A stretch of 64,000 nt of DNA from Shinella zoogloeoides (GTDB lineage: Bacteria > Pseudomonadota > Alphaproteobacteria > Rhizobiales > Rhizobiaceae). The stretch lies in NCBI RefSeq assembly GCF_033705735.1, contig NZ_CP131130.1:685001-749000 (forward strand), in the 5' to 3' direction. A model generated the notes under the pieces. That model had not been told where the DNA came from and did not search any database. It saw only the letters and a list, made by a program, of their open reading frames with translations. Shown in pieces: positions 56,518 to 64,000 of the stretch; positions within the stretch are counted from its first letter, which is position 1, and the number at the start of each line of letters is the position of its first letter. Both the position numbers and the translations under genes were made by a program.

Positions 56518-57780
56518 ATGAGGCGTGTCGTTATCACGGGTACCGGCATGGTATCCCCGCTTGGCTGTGGCACCGAAGTGACCTGGAGCCGGCTTCTGGA
56601 GGGCCGCAGCGCCGCCGCCAGGGTAACCGCCTTCGAGGTCGAGGACCTTCCCGCGAAGATCGCCTGCTCCATCCCGCTCGGCGACGGTTCCGACGGCACC
56701 TACAATGCCGACCAGTGGATGGAACCCAAGGAACAGCGCAAGGTCGATCCGTTCATCACCTATGCCGTCGCAGCCGCCGACATGGCGCTCGAAGATGCCG
56801 GCTGGCATCCGAAGACCGACGAGGACCAGATCGCGACCGGCGTGCTCATCGGCTCCGGCATCGGCGGCCTCGAGGGCATCGTCGAGGCCGGCTACACGCT
56901 GCGCGACAAGGGCCCGCGCCGCATCTCGCCCTTCTTCATTCCCGGCCGCCTGATCAACCTCGCCTCCGGCCAGGTCTCGATCAAGCACAAGCTGCGCGGC
57001 CCGAACCATTCCGTCGTCACGGCCTGTTCGACCGGCGCGCACGCCATCGGCGATGCCAGCCGCCTGATCGCGCTCGGCGATGCCGACGTCATGGTGGCCG
57101 GCGGCGCCGAATCGCCGATCTGCCGCATCTCGCTCGCCGGCTTTGCCGCCTGCAAGGCGCTGTCCACCGCCCGCAACGACGATCCGACCGCCGCTTCGCG
57201 TCCCTATGACCGCGATCGCGACGGTTTCGTCATGGGCGAGGGCGCCGGCATCGTCGTTCTCGAAGAGCTGGAGCACGCCAAGGCGCGCGGCGCGAAGATC
57301 TATGCCGAGGTCGTCGGCTACGGCCTTTCGGGCGACGCATTCCACATCACCGCACCGTCCGAGGACGGCGACGGCGCCTTCCGCTGCATGACCATGGCGC
57401 TGAAGCGCGCCGGCATTCCGGCCAGCGAAGTCGACTATATCAACGCGCACGGCACCTCCACCATGGCCGACACGATCGAGCTCGGCGCGGTGGAACGGCT
57501 CGTCGGCGATGCGGCCTCCCGTATCTCCATGTCGTCCACCAAGTCCGCCATCGGCCACCTTCTGGGTGCCGCCGGTGCCGTCGAGGCGATCTTCACGGCG
57601 CTGGCGATCCGTGACAATATCGCGCCGCCGACGCTCAACCTCGACAATCCTGACGTCGAGACGGCGATCGACCTGGTGCCCCACAAGGCCCGCAAGCGCG
57701 AGATCAACGTGGCGCTGTCCAATTCGTTCGGCTTCGGCGGAACGAACGCATCGCTGGTTCTCAAGCGCTACGACGCCTGA
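56518..57780 (+). CDS. fabF: 3-Oxoacyl-ACP synthase II FabF
   Basis: 420 residues, thiolase fold. Nucleophile Cys170 in VTACSTGAHAIGDA, the two His in NAHGTSTMADTIEL and KSAIGHLLGAAGAVEAI, and the C-terminal NSFGFGGTNASLVLKRY. Elongates acyl-ACP, including the step to cis-vaccenate. The start ATG lies close to the acpP hairpin with a weak ribosome site. Confidence 0.97.
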   Translation: MRRVVITGTGMVSPLGCGTEVTWSRLLEGRSAAARVTAFEVEDLPAKIACSIPLGDGSDGTYNADQWMEPKEQRKVDPFITYAVAAADMALEDAGWHPKTDEDQIATGVLIGSGIGGLEGIVEAGYTLRDKGPRRISPFFIPGRLINLASGQVSIKHKLRGPNHSVVTACSTGAHAIGDASRLIALGDADVMVAGGAESPICRISLAGFAACKALSTARNDDPTAASRPYDRDRDGFVMGEGAGIVVLEELEHAKARGAKIYAEVVGYGLSGDAFHITAPSEDGDGAFRCMTMALKRAGIPASEVDYINAHGTSTMADTIELGAVERLVGDAASRISMSSTKSAIGHLLGAAGAVEAIFTALAIRDNIAPPTLNLDNPDVETAIDLVPHKARKREINVALSNSFGFGGTNASLVLKRYDA

Positions 57781-57909
57781 TCCCGTCCGGGACGCCATGT
57801 CGTCCCGGCGCGCCCGCACAACCGAATGAGAAGAGCGGCTTGATCCCGCTTTTGCCGCATTGCTCTGCTGGAAGACGTCGAGCAATGCCCGAACCCATGA
57901 GGACAGTCC

Positions 57910-59094
57910 GTGAGCGACACGAACGATTCCGGCGAGACGCAATTCGGACGCGGCGAGGCCTCCGGCCAGCCCCGCATCATTCCGAAGTCCGCCAATGAGG
58001 CCCTGCGCCCCGAGCAGGTGCCCGAACCGCCGAGCCGCCGCCGGTCGCGCAAGGCGCGCAGCCAGGTCGTCATCTTTCTGAATTTCGTCATGACCGTGGT
58101 CGTCTTCGCCACGCTCATCGGCGTCGGCATCTTCTATTACGGCATCAAGAGCTATGAGGAAGCCGGTCCCCTGACCGCCAACACGAACTTCATCGTTCGC
58201 GGCGGCGCCGGCACCAACGAGATCGCCGCCAATCTCGAACGCAACAACATCATCAGCGACAGCCGCGTCTTCCGCGTGCTCTCGCGCGTCTATCTCGACG
58301 GCGAGACGCTGAAGGCCGGTGAATACGAGATCAAGGCCGGCGCCTCCATGCGCGAGATCGTCGAGCTGCTGAAATCCGGCAAGTCGATCCTCTACAGCGT
58401 CTCCGTGCCGGAAGGCCTGACGGTCAAGCAGGTGTTCAAGCGCCTCACCGAGGATCCGGTGCTGGAAGGCGACCTGCCGGCCGAGCTGCCGCCGGAAGGC
58501 TCGCTGATGACGGACACCTACAAGTTCTCGCGCGGCACGAAGCGCGCCGATATCCTGCACCAGATGCTCGATGCGCAGAAGGCGCTGATCGACCAGATCT
58601 GGCAGCGCCGCGACGACAATCTGCCGATCACCACCCGTGAGGAATTCGTCACGCTCGCCTCCATCGTCGAGAAGGAAACCGGCCGGGCCGACGAGCGCTC
58701 GCGCGTGGCCTCGGTGTTCCTCAACCGTCTCGAAAAGGGCATGCGCCTGCAGTCGGACCCGACGATCATCTACGGCATGTTCGGCGGCGAGGGTAAGCCC
58801 GCCGACCGCCCGATCTTCCAGTCGGACCTCGAGAAGAAGACGCCGTTCAACACCTATATCATCAAGGGCCTGCCGCCGACGCCGATCGCCAATCCCGGCC
58901 GCGCGGCGCTGGAAGCCGTCGCCAATCCCTCGCGCACCGCAGACCTCTACTTCGTCGCCGACGGCACCGGCGGCCATGTCTTCGCCGAGACGCTGGACGA
59001 GCACAACCAGAATGTCCGGCGCTGGCGTAAGCTGGAAGCGGAGAAGGCGGCCGACGCCGCCAAGGAAACGCAGGGCACGACCACCGCCCAGTAA
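57910..59094 (+). CDS. mltG: Endolytic murein transglycosylase MltG
   Basis: 394 residues. Cytoplasmic Pro/Arg-rich N-terminus, one helix (VVIFLNFVMTVVVFATLIGVGIFYYG), a LysM-like subdomain (SVPEGLTVKQVFKRL) and the YceG catalytic domain with LASIVEKETGRADERSRVASVFLNRL (catalytic Glu) and LQSDPTIIYG. Cuts nascent glycan strands and sets their length. Starts at GTG; the ATG 13 bp upstream is in another frame. In the same direction as the fab genes. Confidence 0.94.
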   Translation: MSDTNDSGETQFGRGEASGQPRIIPKSANEALRPEQVPEPPSRRRSRKARSQVVIFLNFVMTVVVFATLIGVGIFYYGIKSYEEAGPLTANTNFIVRGGAGTNEIAANLERNNIISDSRVFRVLSRVYLDGETLKAGEYEIKAGASMREIVELLKSGKSILYSVSVPEGLTVKQVFKRLTEDPVLEGDLPAELPPEGSLMTDTYKFSRGTKRADILHQMLDAQKALIDQIWQRRDDNLPITTREEFVTLASIVEKETGRADERSRVASVFLNRLEKGMRLQSDPTIIYGMFGGEGKPADRPIFQSDLEKKTPFNTYIIKGLPPTPIANPGRAALEAVANPSRTADLYFVADGTGGHVFAETLDEHNQNVRRWRKLEAEKAADAAKETQGTTTAQ

Positions 59095-59111
59095 GGGCGG
59101 GATTTCGCAAA

Positions 59112-59133
59112 AGGCCCCGGTTTTCCGGGGCCT
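59112..59133 (+). terminator. Hairpin after mltG
   Basis: AGGCCCCGG pairs with CCGGGGCCT around TTTT; followed by CTTCGTA rather than a U run, so efficiency is uncertain. Confidence 0.55.
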
Positions 59134-59289
59134 CTTCGTATCTGCGCCACCTTTGATGTGGATCGCTGCCGCTTCCGCCCGCTTGCCGGTTTTCAAGGCC
59201 GGGAAACTGTTTCACTTTGGATATCCAATACCGGGCACGCTGCGCGTATCCGGCAGGTCCGCCCGGGCGGGCCGCCACTGGAGGCTGAC

Positions 59290-60177
59290 ATGACATTGCA
59301 ATCGATGACCGGCTTTGCGCGGGTCGAGGGAACCAGCGGACGCACCCGCTGGGCGTGGGAACTGCGTTCGGTGAACGGCAAGGGGCTCGACATGCGCCTG
59401 CGCCTGCCGCCCGGCTTCGAGGCGCTGGAAGCGGATGTGCGGCGCCTTGCCGGCGAAGCCTTCTCGCGCGGCAATCTGCAGGTCGGCCTTGCCACCAGCG
59501 TCAGCGAAGCGGATATCGAGGCCGTCGTGAACCAGGGCGCGCTGGCCGCCGTCCTTGCCCTGCGCGACCAGCTTGCCGGCACCATCGATCCCGCTCCGAT
59601 CAAGCTCGATACGCTGCTCTCCGTCCGCGGCATCGTGGACTTCCGCGAGGCGGAGGAGAGCGAGGACGAGCGCGCGGCGCGGGATGGCGACATCCGGGAG
59701 GGCTTTGTCGAGGCGGTCCGCCGTCTTGCCGACATGCGGCGCAAGGAAGGAAGCGCGCTCTCCGGCATCCTGCTCGGCCAGGTCGCCCGCATCGAGGCAT
59801 TGACGGAGGTGGTCGAGGCCGACCCTTCGCGTAGCGTGACGGCAATCGCCGAGCGGCTGGCCGGGCAGGTCGCCATGCTGCTGCAGGGCGCGAGCGCGCT
59901 CGACCGAGACCGGCTGCACCAGGAAGCGGCGCTGCTCGCCACCAAGGCGGACCTGCGTGAGGAGATCGACCGGCTGAAGGCCCATGTTGCGGCCGCGCGC
60001 GAACTCATCGCCGCAGGCGGCCCCATCGGCCGCAAGCTCGATTTTCTCGCACAGGAATTTAACCGGGAATCGAATACGATCTGTTCCAAGTCGAACGCTG
60101 CTGCTGTAACGGCTGCAGGCATCGAGCTGAAGGTGGTCATCGACCAGTTCAGGGAACAGGTCCAGAATTTGGAGTAG
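59290..60177 (+). CDS. yicC: YicC family endoribonuclease-like protein
   Basis: 295 residues. N-terminal block MTLQSMTGFARVEG and C-terminal LDFLAQEFNRESNTICSKSN with ELKVVIDQFREQVQNLE are the YicC signature. E. coli YicC is reported to influence small-RNA decay and has been described as a ribonuclease; the gene is usually next to gmk, as here, with 3 bp between them. ATG 59290 matches the family start. Confidence 0.94.
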   Translation: MTLQSMTGFARVEGTSGRTRWAWELRSVNGKGLDMRLRLPPGFEALEADVRRLAGEAFSRGNLQVGLATSVSEADIEAVVNQGALAAVLALRDQLAGTIDPAPIKLDTLLSVRGIVDFREAEESEDERAARDGDIREGFVEAVRRLADMRRKEGSALSGILLGQVARIEALTEVVEADPSRSVTAIAERLAGQVAMLLQGASALDRDRLHQEAALLATKADLREEIDRLKAHVAAARELIAAGGPIGRKLDFLAQEFNRESNTICSKSNAAAVTAAGIELKVVIDQFREQVQNLE

Positions 60178-60180
60178 GCC

Positions 60181-60840
<660 letters not shown>

Positions 60841-60878
60841 CGGGTCAGTGCCGATCGCACGGTTCCCATTTCGGGATA

Positions 60879-61018
60879 GCCCCTCACCCTAACCCTCTCC
60901 CCGCAAGCGGGGAGAGGGGACTTGTCCCACGGGGCGTCAAAGATCCGGGAAACCAGTGCGGCATATTCCCTTCTCCCCGCTTGCGGGGAGAAGGTGGCCG
61001 GCAGGCCGGATGAGGGGC
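60879..61018. repeat. Composite palindromic repeat, family B
   Basis: 140 bp with inverted ends (GCCCCTCA.../...TGAGGGGC), two CTCCCCGC/GCGGGGAG hairpins (60897-60914 and 60973-60990 regions) and about 47 bp between. Layout equals 23064-23200. Fills the gap between gmk and rsmA, which converge. Confidence 0.9.
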
Positions 61019-61030
61019 CACGCCCATGCC

Positions 61031-61861
61031 TCAGAGCGCGTTCGCCAGCCGCACGAACTCTTCCACGCTCAGCGTCTCCGCCCGCCGCTGCGGATCGATC
61101 TCCGCCTTTGCCAGCAGCGCTTCGCCCCCAAGCGACTTGACGCTCTGCCGCAGCATCTTGCGGCGCTGGCCGAAGGCCGCATGGGTGACGCGCTCCAAAG
61201 CCGCGACATCGCAGGGCAGGGGATTGGCGTTCGGCTCCAGATGCACGACGGAGGACGTTACCTTCGGCGGCGGCGTGAAGGCCTGCGGCGGCACGTCGAA
61301 GGCCATGCGGGCATCGGTGCGCCATCCGCAGAGCACACCGAGCCGGCCGTAATGGTCGTCGTTCTCTTCGGCGACGATGCGCAGGCCCACCTCGCGCTGG
61401 AACATCAGCGTCAGCGACTCCCAGAACGGCGGCCAGCGCTTCGGCAGCAGCCAGTTGACGAGCAGCTGCGTGCCGACATTGTAGGGCAGGTTGGCAATGA
61501 TGCGCACCGGCTCGCCGGGCGCCAGCGCCTCGAAATCCGTCTTCAGCGCATCGCCCTCGATCACCGTCAGGCGGCCGGGATAGTGCTCGGAGATTTCCGC
61601 CAGCGCCGGCAGGCAGCGCGCATCGCGCTCGATGGCGATGACGCGTTTCGCGCCGAGCGCGAGAATGGCGCGCGTCAGGCCACCGGGGCCGGGACCGACC
61701 TCGATCACCGTATGGTTCTCGATGGGGCCGGCAGTGCGGGCGATCTTCTGGGTGAGGTTCAGGTCGAGCAGGAAGTTCTGCCCGAGCGCCTTCTTCGCAT
61801 CGAGCCCATGCCGCTGGATGACGTCGCGCAGCGGCGGAAGTCCGTCGAGTGCCGCCATCAT
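61031..61861 (-). CDS. rsmA: 16S rRNA (adenine1518-N6/adenine1519-N6)-dimethyltransferase
   Basis: 276 residues. Dimethylates two adenines in helix 45 during 30S maturation. [20 protein letters not shown] motif [26 protein letters not shown] and the catalytic [14 protein letters not shown] are present, plus the C-terminal helical domain with [13 protein letters not shown]. The start (61861 or 61858) overlaps the pdxA stop. Confidence 0.97.
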   Translation of the reverse strand: MMAALDGLPPLRDVIQRHGLDAKKALGQNFLLDLNLTQKIARTAGPIENHTVIEVGPGPGGLTRAILALGAKRVIAIERDARCLPALAEISEHYPGRLTVIEGDALKTDFEALAPGEPVRIIANLPYNVGTQLLVNWLLPKRWPPFWESLTLMFQREVGLRIVAEENDDHYGRLGVLCGWRTDARMAFDVPPQAFTPPPKVTSSVVHLEPNANPLPCDVAALERVTHAAFGQRRKMLRQSVKSLGGEALLAKAEIDPQRRAETLSVEEFVRLANAL

Positions 61862-62895
61862 GCCGTCTCCCCTGCTGCACGCTCATGCGCGGCAAGTGTA
61901 TTCGCCAGCCGGAGCGCGGCGAGCAGGCTGTCGGGCCTCGCGACGCCCCTGCCGGCCAGCGGGAAGGCCGTGCCATGGTCCGGCGAGGTGCGGATGAAGG
62001 GCAGACCCAGCGTCGCGTTGACCGAATCGTCGAAGCCGAGTGCCTTGGCGGGGATCAGCGCCTGGTCGTGATACATGCAGAGCGCCACGTCATAGGTGGC
62101 GCGGGCGGCATCGTGGAACATCGTATCGGCCGGCAGCGGGCCGACGGCGTCGATGCCGGCGGTCTTCAGCCGTTCGACCGCGGGGCGCACAATGGCGTCG
62201 TCCTCCAGCCCCAGCGCGCCGCCTTCGCCGGCATGGGGGTTGAGGCCGGCAATCGCGAGGCGCGGGCGCTCGATGCCGAAGCGGTGGCGAAGGTCACGCG
62301 CGGTGATCGTCGCCGTCTCGACGATGAGGTCCTCGGTGAGGGCGGTGGGGACGTCCTTCAGCGGAATATGGATCGTGACGGGAACGGCGCGCAGCTTCGG
62401 GCCTGCCAGGAGCATGACGGGGAGGAGAGCCTCCCGGCCGGTTGCCCTCGCGGCAAGATCGGCAAGGAACTCGGTATGGCCCGGAAAGCCGAAGCCGGCA
62501 TCGTAGAGAACCGCCTTGGCGATCGGGTTCGTCACGACGGCGGAGGTTCGCCCCGCCATGGTAAGATGGACGGCGGTCTCGATCGAGCCCGTTATGGCCG
62601 CGGCGTTGCCGGCATCCGGGGCGCCGGGAACGACGGGCGCCCGGCAGTCGCGGGCAAGAACGGGAATGGCTTTGGGGAAGACGGCAGCTGCCGTTTCCGG
62701 CTCCGCCGCGGCGATGGTGACGTCGAGGCCGAGCAGGACGGCCCGCTCACGCAGCACCTTGGCATCGCCGATGAACAGGAAGGCTGGAAGCGAGAGCCGC
62801 TCACGGGCGGCCCAAAGGGCGAGGGTGATGTCCGGCCCGATGCCGGCGGGATCGCCCATGGTGAGCGTCAGCGGAGGTGTGTTGGTCTGCGTCAT
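61858..62895 (-). CDS. pdxA: 4-Hydroxythreonine-4-phosphate dehydrogenase PdxA
   Basis: 345 residues. NAD-dependent step of pyridoxal phosphate synthesis. [13 protein letters not shown] at the N-terminus, metal-binding His in [11 protein letters not shown] and in [11 protein letters not shown], and [15 protein letters not shown] near the C-terminus are family blocks. ATG 62895 has GGGGG upstream; an in-frame ATG at 62925 does not. Overlaps rsmA and follows surA, the classic lptD-surA-pdxA-rsmA order. Confidence 0.96.
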   Translation of the reverse strand: MTQTNTPPLTLTMGDPAGIGPDITLALWAARERLSLPAFLFIGDAKVLRERAVLLGLDVTIAAAEPETAAAVFPKAIPVLARDCRAPVVPGAPDAGNAAAITGSIETAVHLTMAGRTSAVVTNPIAKAVLYDAGFGFPGHTEFLADLAARATGREALLPVMLLAGPKLRAVPVTIHIPLKDVPTALTEDLIVETATITARDLRHRFGIERPRLAIAGLNPHAGEGGALGLEDDAIVRPAVERLKTAGIDAVGPLPADTMFHDAARATYDVALCMYHDQALIPAKALGFDDSVNATLGLPFIRTSPDHGTAFPLAGRGVARPDSLLAALRLANTLAAHERAAGETA

Positions 62896-62967
62896 GGGCC
62901 CCCGCCGCGAAAGCGCTTCCGGCATGGTGCGCAGCGATTGCCGCCGGAATGCATGGAGAGATAAGAC

Positions 62968-62989
62968 AAGGGCATCGAATGATGCCCTT
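62968..62989 (-). promoter_or_regulatory. Intercistronic hairpin surA-pdxA
   Basis: AAGGGCATC pairs with GATGCCCTT around a 4 nt loop, in the 128 bp between surA and pdxA. No U tract of note; may be a processing site or partial terminator. Confidence 0.5.
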
Positions 62990-63023
62990 GCGGGTTCGAG
63001 AAGCGTCCCGCAGGAGCGCCGGA

Positions 63024-63965
63024 TCAGCGTTCGGTGATCGTCGCCTTCTTGCGCAGTTCGGCGATGTACTTCTTGCTGTTCTCGTCGTTCTCGTTGTTGC
63101 CCTTGGAATTGGCGATGTCCTCCGCGCGGAAGACCATCTCGGCGGCGACGTCGTCGTTGACTTCCCGCTTCTTGCAGATCGCCAGATATTCGACGCCGCG
63201 TTCGGTGACGCGCGTGCCGGTCGTCTGGCCGGTCGTCTTCTCGATCAGCGGCTTCCAATCGTCCGGCATCTGGGGTGCGAGGACGCGGCCGAGATCGCGG
63301 ATCGACACGTCATGCATCGTCGCGGCAAAAGCCTTCGCCTGGTCGCAGCCGGGGAATTTCGAGCGGGAGGCTTCCGCCTCCGCCTTGCGCTTGCCGAGGA
63401 TCGCGTTGCGGCGCTTTTCAGGTACGACGAAAATCACCTGCTTGAGGAAATATTCCGTCGTCACGGGCTTCTTGCCGCCGTTCTCCTGCATGCGCTCGGC
63501 AAGCGTCTTGCCGTTGGTCGAACCGCCGAAGCGGGCATTGACCACGCGCGGCCAGCTCATCTGGACGGCGATGAACTGCTTGAAATGCTCCGGTCCGACC
63601 CCGGCCTGGTTCAGGATCTTGCCGAGCTGGTCGGGCGACATCTTGTTCGAGGAGGCAAAGCGCGCATAGGCGGCGTCCACTTCCGAGGTGCTGACGGAGG
63701 CGCCCGCACGCAGGACCTCTCCGCGCTTCAGCGCTTCCTCGATGAGTTCCTCGCGGGCCTTGCTGCGAAGGTTGCCCTTCGCGTGCTGCAGCTTCAGGAA
63801 GTTGACGCGGCGTTCAAGATCCCCGGAGGTGATCGGCGTGTTGTTGACGACGGCGACGACCGAGGTGGCGGCCTCGGCGGAACCCATCGGGACAGCGATC
63901 GTCACAGCCGCTGCAAGCGCAGCGCCCACCATCATGGAACGCACCAGAGATTGTCTGCCCATCAT
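63024..63965 (-). CDS. SurA-like periplasmic chaperone
   Basis: 313 residues with a signal peptide (about 1-32, ending GSAEA). The SurA N-terminal domain starts [23 protein letters not shown] and continues through [16 protein letters not shown] to the C-terminal helix. The middle, where parvulin PPIase domains sit in E. coli SurA, is only about 150 residues and shows weak parvulin features, so isomerase activity is uncertain. Escorts outer-membrane proteins, including LptD, whose gene is expected just outside the window. Two adjacent ATGs (63965, 63962). Confidence 0.87.
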   Translation of the reverse strand: MMGRQSLVRSMMVGAALAAAVTIAVPMGSAEAATSVVAVVNNTPITSGDLERRVNFLKLQHAKGNLRSKAREELIEEALKRGEVLRAGASVSTSEVDAAYARFASSNKMSPDQLGKILNQAGVGPEHFKQFIAVQMSWPRVVNARFGGSTNGKTLAERMQENGGKKPVTTEYFLKQVIFVVPEKRRNAILGKRKAEAEASRSKFPGCDQAKAFAATMHDVSIRDLGRVLAPQMPDDWKPLIEKTTGQTTGTRVTERGVEYLAICKKREVNDDVAAEMVFRAEDIANSKGNNENDENSKKYIAELRKKATITER

Positions 63966-64000
63966 GCCAGTCCCTCTATCCTAATCCATTTCGCCCGCCG

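Noticed and set aside
56509..59196. 895-codon minus-strand frame opposite fabF and mltG
   Set aside because: Antisense shadow of two recognised enzymes with full active sites.

Overview
The window is a 64 kb piece of a high-GC alphaproteobacterial chromosome, most likely from the Rhizobiaceae (Rhizobium/Ensifer/Shinella/Agrobacterium group). Pointers to this are a RIME-like intergenic mosaic element, two families of rhizobial-type palindromic intergenic repeats, the short type of phosphatidylserine decarboxylase next to pssA, a citramalate synthase, and the rpsF-rpsR-(DUF2232)-rplI and surA-pdxA-rsmA gene orders. The content is mostly core housekeeping. No rRNA, tRNA, CRISPR array, prophage or plasmid function was recognised. 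The first gene is cut by the window edge.

Layout: 1-5.8 kb holds a truncated DUF2339 membrane protein, an HD hydrolase, a MOSC protein and an MFS transporter. 5.9-10.3 kb is de novo NAD synthesis (nadA-nadB-nadC) followed by sodC. 10.3-14.2 kb (minus strand) has an MscS channel and a tightly overlapping operon ygfZ, HD hydrolase, tyrosine phosphatase and an NrtR/NadQ-like NAD regulator, the likely controller of nadABC. 14.4-18 kb has a nucleotidyltransferase, three small envelope or unknown genes, a Nudix hydrolase, a YedK-type DNA-protein crosslink protein and a small unknown. 18.5-24.9 kb has cysS, then a chain of overlapping genes (DUF559 nuclease-fold protein, three GFA-family zinc proteins, a 39-residue membrane protein, proline iminopeptidase) and cimA.

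25-36.9 kb has rarD, a LOG-family nucleotide hydrolase, a large LysM protein, an Atm1-like ABC transporter, a VOC protein, psd-pssA (phosphatidylethanolamine synthesis) and a MarR/MFS/HlyD efflux operon. 36.9-38.2 kb is an IS110-family element inserted inside a palindromic repeat element. 38.2-47.8 kb (mostly minus) has an SDR, purF, cvpA, radA, alr, an exported unknown, dnaB and cfa. 47.9-50.8 kb is the ribosomal protein cluster rpsF, rpsR, DUF2232, rplI. 50.9-54 kb has a small anchored protein, an NCS2 purine permease with a structured leader and a coupled 28-codon upstream ORF, and an aldo/keto reductase. 54.2-60.8 kb is the fatty-acid cluster fabD-fabG-acpP-fabF followed by mltG, yicC and gmk. 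61-64 kb is the rsmA-pdxA-surA outer-membrane/translation cluster on the minus strand.

The most striking signal is in the IS110 element at about 36959-38095. The roughly 185 bp between its left end and the recombinase gene folds as a 5' hairpin plus two larger hairpins. The internal loops carry short guides matching, respectively, the flanking target DNA and the element's own two ends. It therefore reads as a complete bridge RNA whose target is the palindromic repeat it sits in. Other items worth a second look are composite repeats with compensatory hairpin variants, a hairpin overlapping the sodC ribosome binding site, and the leader and upstream ORF of the purine permease.
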